From contig NZ_AP014635.1 in assembly GCF_001547935.1 (NCBI RefSeq), positions 2,604,001 to 2,668,000 of the forward strand: 64,000 bases of DNA, in the 5' to 3' direction. The notes under the pieces are model-generated. The model did not search any database. It saw only the letters and a list, made by a program, of their open reading frames with translations, and was not told the origin of the DNA. Shown one piece after another: positions 25,123 to 33,274 of this stretch. Every line of letters starts with the position of its first letter. The stretch's first letter is position 1. Made by a program: the position numbers and the translations under genes. The stretch is from Vibrio tritonius (GTDB taxonomy: Bacteria; Pseudomonadota; Gammaproteobacteria; Enterobacterales; Vibrionaceae).

Positions 25123-26220
25123 ATGACTAATAAACTGATATCAGGAACCTCATTCCCGGCAATCAAAGGGATACAAGCAGATACCGAATTTTACACAGTG
25201 ATGTGCCCATTAAAAAGGCTTACAAAGGTCTTTACCTTTGATGAAGGAACATTACCAGTAAATGAACGAGCTCAACGCATACTAAACCCAGATCGAATAC
25301 CAGAGATAAGTAACTACATTTTATCAAATCGAGATAGCTATGTGTTCTCAGCTTTGACTGCATGTATTGATGGGGATAGTGAATTTACACCAATCGGTGA
25401 TACTAAGCACCATCAGCGTATTGGAACGTTAACAATAGATGAAGACGCAGAAGTTTATATCACTGATGGCCAACACAGAAATGCAGCCATATTAGAAGCA
25501 CTGAAGCAAGATCCATCGCTTGGTGAAGAAAGTATCTCCGTAGTATTTTTTGTTGGTAAATCACTATCTGAAAGGCAAAAAATATTCAAAGATCTAAATC
25601 TTTACCCAGTAAAAACCGACAGCTCATTAAGTATCACATACGATGATGAACCTGATGCAATGCTTTCAAAAACGATCGTATTTGAAAGCAAGATACTAAT
25701 AAAGCTAATTCATATGGAAAAAAGTAACTTAGGTCCAAGATCTAAGAAACTTGTGAGTCACAGTGCTTTAAACAAAGCAACTAATGAGTTATTCGATACC
25801 ATAAATAGTTCAACTTATAAGACACAAATTTCAATAGCTAAAGAGTTCTGGGAGCATTTAGTACATGTGATACCAGCATGGAGCCTTGTCCTAAATGATA
25901 AGGTCTCCGGAGGAGAAATCCGTGAAGAGTCCATTCATGCCTATTCAGTCACTTTTCAAGCATTAGGAATTGTTGGTAACTGGTTACTTAAAAGCGATCC
26001 TAATTGGAAAGAAACAACCGAAGCGTTGAAAAATATTAACTGGTCTCGTGCCAACAAAAAAGATTGGGATGGACGTTGTGTGGTAAATGGGGCAATGAGA
26101 AACTCTTCCGTAGCGACTAAACTCACAGCCAATAGAATTAAATACTATCTTCAAATACCTCTTAATGAAAAAGAGCTTAATGAAGAAAAAAAATTTAAAC
26201 AACTACAAAAAAGTAAATAA
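25123..26220 (+). CDS. dndB: DndB, regulator of the phosphorothioation genes (DGQHR family)
   Basis: A 365-residue protein with the DGQHR motif at residues 115-119 (YITDGQHRNAAILEAL), preceded by NERAQRILNPDRIPEISNYI and followed by FVGKSLSERQKIFKDLN, all typical of DndB. In studied bacteria DndB is not needed for modification itself but tunes it and acts as a transcriptional repressor of the dnd operon. The ribosome site is weak (no clear purine run before the ATG at 25123), which fits low expression of a regulator. It is first in the dndBCDE transcript, 18 bases ahead of dndC. A second, longer DGQHR protein lies at 31516-33189. Confidence 0.92.
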   Translation: MTNKLISGTSFPAIKGIQADTEFYTVMCPLKRLTKVFTFDEGTLPVNERAQRILNPDRIPEISNYILSNRDSYVFSALTACIDGDSEFTPIGDTKHHQRIGTLTIDEDAEVYITDGQHRNAAILEALKQDPSLGEESISVVFFVGKSLSERQKIFKDLNLYPVKTDSSLSITYDDEPDAMLSKTIVFESKILIKLIHMEKSNLGPRSKKLVSHSALNKATNELFDTINSSTYKTQISIAKEFWEHLVHVIPAWSLVLNDKVSGGEIREESIHAYSVTFQALGIVGNWLLKSDPNWKETTEALKNINWSRANKKDWDGRCVVNGAMRNSSVATKLTANRIKYYLQIPLNEKELNEEKKFKQLQKSK

Positions 26221-26238
26221 TATCAGGTTCGATAAAAC

Positions 26239-28203
26239 ATGACTGTACATACTCATAAACCTACCTATTCAGCATTCAATGAAAAAGGGTTTAAAGCAAC
26301 TATTCGTGAGCTTATTGATCGAACTAAGACTCTTTACCAAAAAGACAATATCCCGTGGGTAATTGGCTATAGTGGAGGTAAAGACTCTACTGCGACATTA
26401 CAAGTAATTTGGAATGCAGTATCAGAACTAAAATCAGAAGGCAAAGCAAATAAACCTGTACATGTCATTAGTACAGATACACTTGTAGAAAATCCGATTG
26501 TAGCATTGTGGGTCGAACGTTCTCTTAATCAAATGAAATTTGCTGTAGAAGAACAAGACCTGCCGATAGTCCCTCATCGTTTAACCCCCAAAGTTGAAGA
26601 CCGCTTTTGGGTTAACCTGATCGGTAAAGGCTATCCCGCCCCAAGATATAAATTCCGTTGGTGTACAGATCGTCTGAAGATTAGCCCTTCTAATACATTT
26701 ATAAAAGAAGTGGTTCAAAGTAACGGTGAAGCTATTTTAGTTTTAGGTACCAGAAAACATGAAAGCTCAGTCCGTACAGCAAGTATGGAAAATATCGAAA
26801 ATTTAAAAGGGAATACTAGAAAGGATGATGGGTTAAACCTAAACACCCAACTTGATCGTGTATGGGTATACACTCCAATCGAAGATTGGACAAACGATGA
26901 TGTTTGGACATTCTTAACCCAACAAAAAAATCCCTGGGGTTATCGAAATACTGATCTCTTAGGTATGTACCAAGGAGCAACTGAAGGTGGTGAGTGTCCT
27001 CTTGTTGTTGATCAGTCGACTCCTAGTTGTGGTGATAGTCGATTTGGATGTTATGTTTGTACTATGGTTGGTGAAGATAAATCCATGGCTGCCATGATAG
27101 CTAACGACGAAGAAAAAGAATGGATGCTTCCTTTGCTAGCACTGCGTAATGAAATAGATATTAATGATTCTGATCCACTTAAAAAACAAAATAAAGTTGC
27201 AAGAGATAAAAGTAATCGCGATTTTCGTCGTATGAACGGAAGTCTCACTGTTCATATTAGCTTAAAAGAGTTCAGTTCGAATAAAGACTTAGAAGAAAGT
27301 GACGATTTATATGAACGTCTTGCGCAGTATGAAGATACCACAGATTATAAATATGAAAACCTTCCTGCAGACATTGTCCGTGGACCATATAAGCAATCTT
27401 TTAGAGAAAACATGCTTCGTAAAGTTTTAGAAGCTCAAAAAGCAGTGCAAGCTTCTGGCCCACAAGATGTCAAGTTATTAGAACTATTAACATTGGAAGA
27501 CTTGGAAGAAATCCGACGTATATGGGTAGATGAAAAAAATGAAGCTGAAGATTCTGTTCCAGTAATCTACCAGGAAGTGATGGGTAGAACTTATCGTGGT
27601 GCAAAAAGAGCGCACAGTCCGATACTAAATCATCCTGTACTAAATAAATTAAAAGCTCACTGCAAAACATATTCAGATAATGATGAATTAAAATACCACC
27701 AACTTCGAGGGCTGCTTGCCATAGAAGATCGTTATAAGCATCAGCTAAGAAGAGCAAAAATTTCAGAAGAGTTAGAAATAGCTATAGATAAAGGTGCGTT
27801 CGACAGTATTGATCATGCTAGACAATTTGCATTACAAAGAGCTAAAAATGAGTACCTTATCAAATTGAAACATCTGATGAAGTCTGATGAATCTCAAGAG
27901 TTTTTAACCGACATTGATAAAAACTTGTCTATCATTGATGCCAAAAAAGACTTATTTAAGATCAAAAAATACAAACTATTACTTAATAAAATCACTGAAA
28001 ATAACCAGGAAAAAGAAAAGCTTGTTGAAATGTCGATAGAGTTAACTTCAGGATTAAAGAAGCTATATAAATACTATATTGAACAAATTGACTTTTCTTT
28101 TACCTTATTAAATAAAAAAATAGAAGAAAATAAACAACAAGAAGAACGTAATCTTAAACTATTAACTCCAGAACAAATTACTGTTCAGGAAAGCAAGCTA
28201 TGA
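26239..28203 (+). CDS. dndC: DndC, PP-loop/Fe-S sulfurtransferase
   Basis: A 654-residue ATP-pyrophosphatase related to PAPS reductase. It activates the DNA backbone and carries sulfur through an iron-sulfur cluster. The PP-loop SGGKDS is at residues 45-50 (WVIGYSGGKDSTATLQVI). Cluster-ligand candidates are C142 (FRWCTDRLK), C253, C264, C271 and C274 (ECPL, SCGDSRFGCYVC). It is longer than many DndC proteins (about 500-550): residues after about 560 form a charged helical tail (KNLSIIDAKKDLFKIKKYKL ... EENKQQEERNLK). The last codons overlap dndD by four bases (ATGA), implying coupling. Confidence 0.95.
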   Translation: MTVHTHKPTYSAFNEKGFKATIRELIDRTKTLYQKDNIPWVIGYSGGKDSTATLQVIWNAVSELKSEGKANKPVHVISTDTLVENPIVALWVERSLNQMKFAVEEQDLPIVPHRLTPKVEDRFWVNLIGKGYPAPRYKFRWCTDRLKISPSNTFIKEVVQSNGEAILVLGTRKHESSVRTASMENIENLKGNTRKDDGLNLNTQLDRVWVYTPIEDWTNDDVWTFLTQQKNPWGYRNTDLLGMYQGATEGGECPLVVDQSTPSCGDSRFGCYVCTMVGEDKSMAAMIANDEEKEWMLPLLALRNEIDINDSDPLKKQNKVARDKSNRDFRRMNGSLTVHISLKEFSSNKDLEESDDLYERLAQYEDTTDYKYENLPADIVRGPYKQSFRENMLRKVLEAQKAVQASGPQDVKLLELLTLEDLEEIRRIWVDEKNEAEDSVPVIYQEVMGRTYRGAKRAHSPILNHPVLNKLKAHCKTYSDNDELKYHQLRGLLAIEDRYKHQLRRAKISEELEIAIDKGAFDSIDHARQFALQRAKNEYLIKLKHLMKSDESQEFLTDIDKNLSIIDAKKDLFKIKKYKLLLNKITENNQEKEKLVEMSIELTSGLKKLYKYYIEQIDFSFTLLNKKIEENKQQEERNLKLLTPEQITVQESKL

Positions 28204-30176
28204 TATTTGAACAAGTAAAACTTTATAATTTTGGTATTTATCAAGGTGAACATATTATTAACCTTGACATAAACTCTCATACACAACCAATCGTTCTTTT
28301 AGGCGGGTTAAATGGTGGTGGTAAAACGACACTTTTAGATTCACTACAGCTCGCTTTATATGGTAAACATGCTAAGTGTTCAAATAGAGGTCGATTATCT
28401 TACAGCGAATATTTGAAACAAGTTATAAATAGGTATTCTAGTGAAGAATCCGCTTCAGTTTCGTTAACTTTCAGACACAGTAAAGGAACATTAAATAAAC
28501 AATATGAAATAATTCGCAACTGGTCCGTAACTGGAGCAAAAGAAATTTCTGATAACATAACCGTATTAGTCGATGGTGAAAAAGATTACCTTCTAACTGA
28601 AAACTGGAATGATTTCGTTTCTGAATTTATTCCTCAAAGTATGTCTGAGCTTTTTTTCTTTGATGGAGAAAAAATAGAAGACTTAGCAGATCCAACTCGT
28701 TCTGCTCAATTGATAAAAACAGGAATCGAAGCTCTACTTGGGCTTGAATTACTATCTCAATTATCAAAAGACTTAAACAATCAAAGACAAAATAAACAAG
28801 GTAAAAACTTAAATAAAACTGCATCAGAAAAGTTTCAGGAGTTAGCGGATAAGAAAGAAATACTAGAAAAAAATCTTGAAACGTTAGAAATGAGTATTAA
28901 TGATGAATTAACGAACCAAGAAGATTTACAAGAAAACTTCAAGGTAGCAGAGAGTGCTCTACATAGTTCTGGAGCTCACCTATTAGATGATTTATCCGAT
29001 ATTCAAGCAGAAAAGAAACGTATAGCTATTCAAGTAGAAGCTTTAGATCATAGTTTACTTAAAATTGCTTCTAGTGCATTACCTTTAAGTTTGTGTAAAA
29101 ACCTATTATTTAAAGCTCATAAACAGGCCGAATGCGAAGATCAAGTTAGTCGAGTAAAAGAAGCTCAAGAACAAGTCACTATACAAAATAAAAAATTACT
29201 TTCCCTACTAAACAAAAATATTGATAACAAAGGCATCATTAATTTGGTTGGTGGATTAATGGAGCAAATCAATCAGGACTCACTTAGTGAATATAATGAT
29301 TTGGATTTTTATCTAAACACGAAACCAGATTTATTCGACTTTGCTCTGATAACGATTCAAAATGAAGAAATTGAAAGTAACAATCTACTCACTCAAAAAA
29401 ATGATTTGGTAGAAAAACTTGCTCTAGTCAATAAAAAACTTGAAGCAGTGCCTGATTTTGAGTCAGTAAAAGATAAAATAGAGACTAAAGATAATATCGA
29501 AGTAAAATTAAAAGAAAATTCGCTTTATATCGAAGCGCTAATTGAAGAACGTAACCAATGTATCAAACAGATACATGAAAATGAACTTAGATTAGAAGCA
29601 ACTCTTGTTCAGAAAAATATTGAAACATTTGAACATAAAAGAAACCAGCAAGTTGCCGATCATCTAATAGAGATGAGAACGATCATCGATAATTTTAAAG
29701 AAGTATTAATAAAAGAAAACATCTCTAAATTAGAGCGTAAAATCAAAAGTAAATTTGATACTCTGGGAAGAAAATCAAATTTAATTACAGAAATTAAAAT
29801 AAATCCGATTTCATTTAATCTAACAATAAAGGGAACGGATTATAAGCCAATCGATCCCAAACGATTCTCTGCAGGTGAACGTCAATTACTATCTGTAGCT
29901 ATTCTATGGGCATTAGCAGATGAGTCAGGCAAAGAAATACCGACAATAATCGATACACCGATGGGACGTCTTGATGGTAAGCATAGAACCAAGTTAGTTG
30001 AAAATTATTTTCCTTCAGCAGCTGGGCAAGTCATCCTTTTATCTACTGATGAAGAAATATCTGGTAGTTACTATAAGAAATTAAAACCATATATAGCTAG
30101 GGAATACCATATTAGTTATCAAGATGAATTACAAACCTCAACAATTACTCCCGGATATTTTGGAGGAGAAGCATGA
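28200..30176 (+). CDS. dndD: DndD, SMC/Rad50-like ATPase of the modification complex
   Basis: A 658-residue ABC/SMC-type ATPase that forms a complex with DndC and DndE and may open or nick-probe DNA for sulfur insertion. The Walker A GGLNGGGKTT is at residues 35-44. SELFFFDGEKIEDLADP near 150, coiled coils from about 200 to 500, the signature SAGERQLLSVAILWAL near 560 and Walker B IPTIIDTPMGRLDGKHR follow. There is no CxxC zinc hook at the apex, unlike the second ATPase at 36469-38451. Translation is coupled to both dndC and dndE by ATGA overlaps. Confidence 0.94.
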   Translation: MIFEQVKLYNFGIYQGEHIINLDINSHTQPIVLLGGLNGGGKTTLLDSLQLALYGKHAKCSNRGRLSYSEYLKQVINRYSSEESASVSLTFRHSKGTLNKQYEIIRNWSVTGAKEISDNITVLVDGEKDYLLTENWNDFVSEFIPQSMSELFFFDGEKIEDLADPTRSAQLIKTGIEALLGLELLSQLSKDLNNQRQNKQGKNLNKTASEKFQELADKKEILEKNLETLEMSINDELTNQEDLQENFKVAESALHSSGAHLLDDLSDIQAEKKRIAIQVEALDHSLLKIASSALPLSLCKNLLFKAHKQAECEDQVSRVKEAQEQVTIQNKKLLSLLNKNIDNKGIINLVGGLMEQINQDSLSEYNDLDFYLNTKPDLFDFALITIQNEEIESNNLLTQKNDLVEKLALVNKKLEAVPDFESVKDKIETKDNIEVKLKENSLYIEALIEERNQCIKQIHENELRLEATLVQKNIETFEHKRNQQVADHLIEMRTIIDNFKEVLIKENISKLERKIKSKFDTLGRKSNLITEIKINPISFNLTIKGTDYKPIDPKRFSAGERQLLSVAILWALADESGKEIPTIIDTPMGRLDGKHRTKLVENYFPSAAGQVILLSTDEEISGSYYKKLKPYIAREYHISYQDELQTSTITPGYFGGEA

Positions 30177-30541
30177 GTATCGAAACAGTACGCTTATCTG
30201 AAAAAGCCAAAGGACAGCTTATTACGGTCAAGCGTAACACTAAAATTGAAAACTGGAATGTTTTGTGTCGTTGGGCTTTGATGCTTTCCTTGAAAGAAGA
30301 AAGCATTCCTCCTCATGAAGAAATTATAACAAATAGTAATGTTGAAATGACGTGGAAAGTGTTTGGTGGCGAGTTTTCAGATATTTATCTCGCACTACTT
30401 AAGCAACGTGTTTATGAAGACTATGGAAATGTAAATGAAAGTGAACTTGGCTACTATTTTAAACTCCACCTTCATCGTGGAATTTCTTATCTATTTTCTA
30501 AAGCAAAAAATATTAAAACATTAGTAGAATTGACCCTATAG
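30173..30541 (+). CDS. dndE: DndE, small DNA-binding subunit
   Basis: A 122-residue basic-helical protein of the DndE family, opening MSIETVRLSEKAKGQLITVK and containing NWNVLCRWALMLSLKEE and GYYFKLHLHRGISYL. DndE tetramers are reported to bind nicked or duplex DNA and belong to the DndCDE modification complex. It overlaps dndD by four bases and is the last gene of the operon. Its stop codon lies inside a perfect 24-bp palindrome shared with the converging HNH gene, so both proteins end in ELTL. Confidence 0.93.
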   Translation: MSIETVRLSEKAKGQLITVKRNTKIENWNVLCRWALMLSLKEESIPPHEEIITNSNVEMTWKVFGGEFSDIYLALLKQRVYEDYGNVNESELGYYFKLHLHRGISYLFSKAKNIKTLVELTL

Positions 30542-30550
30542 GGTCAATTC
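30527..30550. repeat. Perfect 24-bp palindrome over two convergent stop codons
   Basis: GAATTGACCCTA is followed directly by its reverse complement. The dndE stop (30539-30541) and the HNH gene stop (complement of 30536-30538) both lie inside, and both reading frames end Glu-Leu-Thr-Leu-stop. As RNA it would form a 10-bp stem with a tight loop in either direction, so it may act as a bidirectional terminator although no long T tract flanks it. Confidence 0.85.
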
Positions 30551-31519
30551 ACCATTAGAAAAATAACTACCAAATGTATTCTTATCAAAGTCTTCTCGTT
30601 TTATATATCTATTAGGTAAAACGCTATGTTCTCTACATACAACTCTCATACTTGCTGGTGTAATATTTTTTGTCGGACCAAAAATAGATTCAACAGTCAA
30701 TTCACTATTACCTAAATTATTTTTACATCCGGGATATTCACATTTTCTCCTAAGGCCAATAAGCCTAAGAAGCCAATAATAGTAGGAACGGGGCCAAAAA
30801 CCACTATTCTGATTCAACCTATTACCGGGACTATAAGCAGTTATATGATTACTTTTAACTCTATTAGCCCATCCACAAATTAATCTATAATTATCAATAT
30901 CATCTTTTCCGCCAAGAGAAAATGGGTATAAATGATCCACTTCTATACGTAAATCAGATTCATTTAAACCAATTGGTTTTAATCTATCCACGAACTCAGG
31001 TAATTTTAAATTTACTCTCTCTGATTTTGGAGCATCAAAATTAAATATCGCTTCTGGAGAAAATTCATATCCAGTTAGCCAACAGCGTAAGCTATCACCA
31101 CTAGAATATATATCTATTAAATCCCTTTTTACCTCATTTGATATTGATTTTCTTCTGCTGCTTTTATTTAATTTCTCCATTCGAGATAGAACTAACTTAG
31201 ACAATTGTTTAGAAATGTTAATCTTATAATCATCATTTTCTTGCAATCCAATCAACTTATCTATACATGAGTATATATCACTATATACCTTTACTATCGT
31301 ACAATTAGTTCCTATATGACTATAATCAACAAACTGTTCGATTATCCATCGAAGCCATTCTCTCGTAATGTCGCCCTGAATAATATCTTTACGTATACCC
31401 AGTAGAATATCAGGTGTTTTCAAAGAAGCAAGCTCCCTTTGATTTTCCCAATCCCATACATTTTCCTCAGATAAAATACTAGAAGCAAGAAGTCTTATAT
31501 CGCTTATATCTGAACTCAT
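30536..31519 (-). CDS. HNH endonuclease, probable effector next to the DGQHR protein
   Basis: A 327-residue protein with a helical N-terminal half and an HNH nuclease core: CWLTGYEF (about 146-153), then LRIEVDHLYPFSLGGKDDID with D195-H196, N210 (DNYRLIC) and N219/H225 (ANRVKSNH). A second Cys/His group, C260 and C265 (CEYPGC) and C295/H298 (VVCREH), may hold a structural zinc. HNH enzymes cut DNA; ScoMcrA-type phosphorothioate-dependent nucleases are also HNH enzymes, but I see no sulfur-binding domain motif here. Its start overlaps the DGQHR gene stop by four bases. It converges on dndE with overlapping ends. Confidence 0.8.
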   Translation of the reverse strand: MSSDISDIRLLASSILSEENVWDWENQRELASLKTPDILLGIRKDIIQGDITREWLRWIIEQFVDYSHIGTNCTIVKVYSDIYSCIDKLIGLQENDDYKINISKQLSKLVLSRMEKLNKSSRRKSISNEVKRDLIDIYSSGDSLRCWLTGYEFSPEAIFNFDAPKSERVNLKLPEFVDRLKPIGLNESDLRIEVDHLYPFSLGGKDDIDNYRLICGWANRVKSNHITAYSPGNRLNQNSGFWPRSYYYWLLRLIGLRRKCEYPGCKNNLGNSELTVESIFGPTKNITPASMRVVCREHSVLPNRYIKREDFDKNTFGSYFSNGELTL

Positions 31520-33189
31520 TTTTTAGGATTCCTATAAGATCTAACCTGCGGTAACTGCTCAGGACTTTCACGATAATCAGCCCAGTTTTCAGACCATCTG
31601 GATTTAATACCTGTACTATCTTTTTTTACTCCTGATAGTTCCCAATCTCGATCAAAATATTCTCTACTTACATCTTCTAGCCATTCATCTACTATGGATT
31701 CGATATCTTCTATATTATCTATTTTCTTTCTTGACCCATTTAAATATTTAAAAAAATCGGCTGCAAGTATTGTTAAAGATATTTTGTTAAAGATATTTGA
31801 TTTTCTAGTATTTCCCCAATAATTAAATCTCGTAGGATTCTCATCTTGAGCAAACTCTACTTTTACCTTATTCCAAAACTTAACAAAAACATCTCTCCAC
31901 ACTCCATCAAGCTTTCTCCACTCTTCAAATGCTAAATCTGTCTGGTCAGAACTGACAATGCCTGATTTTGCTAAGTATTTAATTTTCCAACTTTTTGCAT
32001 AATCATTCCTAGCATGAAATAAACTCCCGCCTTTTAACTCCCTAAATATTTGTATCAGAGACCCCATCACATTCCACTGCAACAAGTCCTTACCATCACC
32101 TTCAAGTCCACGCTCAACAAGCTCGAAAAATGGACTTGATGGATTTCTAGCTGCCCATGTAATAGCTCTTGCGTCATCAAGCGCTATACCAGATTGCATT
32201 AGTCTTTCCGAAACACTTTCCATCTCTTTTGTGGTTAGAGATGTGGAAATAATAGTTCCTAAAAGAGACCTACCGATAGGAGTCGCTTTCTGGTTAATGA
32301 CCACAAATTGAAATACTTGTTCTTTGGGATCATCATCCAATAATAAAGACACTGGCAATTTTCTCGAATTTTTTATTAATAGGTCCTGTTCGACTTTTTC
32401 TAAATCGTCGCCAATTGATAAACGGTTAGTGATCATCTCCATATTACTTTCAGATGATAAGCTACTATGTGCATCTCTAATAGCCCCCTTTAACCGATGT
32501 TGACCATCTACTAGCGTCACTGGTAGCAAAAAAGATAATATAGCAGATCTCTCAAAACCTAAAAATATATTTCCTTCTTGTATTTTTACATCTGTAATTT
32601 CTTTTAAAATTTCGTGACGTGAAATTACATCTCTTAAAAATTCTTCCAGATGTGATTCTTCTAACAAAACACTATCAGAACAATACTCAGAATCTCCTGA
32701 ATCTTCAGTTGAATCATCGAGATTAATATTCATTTGCAGCGTGGATTTTAAATAATCAATTTGTTTTGAATCAATTAGTTTACTATCGTCACTAATACCT
32801 ATTCTCTCCGATAGAGATTTTCTTAGAAGATTAAACAAATCAACTAGCTTCATATCATATAAATTAGGGAAAGTTATTGTAATATTTCCAGAAACACCAT
32901 CTTCTGATTTAAAATTGACAGAACCACCATCTATTTTTTTCAGACCACAAATAAGACTATTTTGGATTACATTACTTTTATTATTAAAAAAACTTTCGAT
33001 CTGTTCTAATCTTTTTCTATTCTCTGTTCTTTGAAACCCTGCACTTTCAGCTGAATCAGGGCTAAAACTTTTTTTCTGTGGAATTCCAGCCCATTTATCT
33101 ATTTCAACGGCTGGTGCACCAAAAAGTATTAATGGTTTAGAATTTTCAGATTGCTTTACACAAATTGCAGGATAAGAAAAACTAAGCAT
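31516..33189 (-). CDS. Large DGQHR-domain protein (DndB-like paralogue)
   Basis: A 557-residue protein with DGQHR at residues 228-232 (FLLPVTLVDGQHRLKGAIRD) and the downstream segment VSLLLDDDPKEQVFQFVVIN QKATPIGRSLL broken as in DndB-like proteins (FxxINxKxTP pattern). It is about 190 residues longer than DndB, with extra N-terminal (1-200) and C-terminal regions and no other motif I recognise. It is translationally coupled to the HNH nuclease gene, so the pair likely works as a module: DGQHR as modification sensor or regulator, HNH as cutter. The gap to the upstream 936-residue gene is 85 bases, so the same transcript is possible. Confidence 0.8.
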   Translation of the reverse strand: MLSFSYPAICVKQSENSKPLILFGAPAVEIDKWAGIPQKKSFSPDSAESAGFQRTENRKRLEQIESFFNNKSNVIQNSLICGLKKIDGGSVNFKSEDGVSGNITITFPNLYDMKLVDLFNLLRKSLSERIGISDDSKLIDSKQIDYLKSTLQMNINLDDSTEDSGDSEYCSDSVLLEESHLEEFLRDVISRHEILKEITDVKIQEGNIFLGFERSAILSFLLPVTLVDGQHRLKGAIRDAHSSLSSESNMEMITNRLSIGDDLEKVEQDLLIKNSRKLPVSLLLDDDPKEQVFQFVVINQKATPIGRSLLGTIISTSLTTKEMESVSERLMQSGIALDDARAITWAARNPSSPFFELVERGLEGDGKDLLQWNVMGSLIQIFRELKGGSLFHARNDYAKSWKIKYLAKSGIVSSDQTDLAFEEWRKLDGVWRDVFVKFWNKVKVEFAQDENPTRFNYWGNTRKSNIFNKISLTILAADFFKYLNGSRKKIDNIEDIESIVDEWLEDVSREYFDRDWELSGVKKDSTGIKSRWSENWADYRESPEQLPQVRSYRNPKK

Positions 33190-33274
33190 TTAAACCTCTA
33201 ACAAATTTATTTTATCGTCTAAATATAAGAAAACTTTTTATATAATAAACAATAATACATTGGAAACATTAGGC

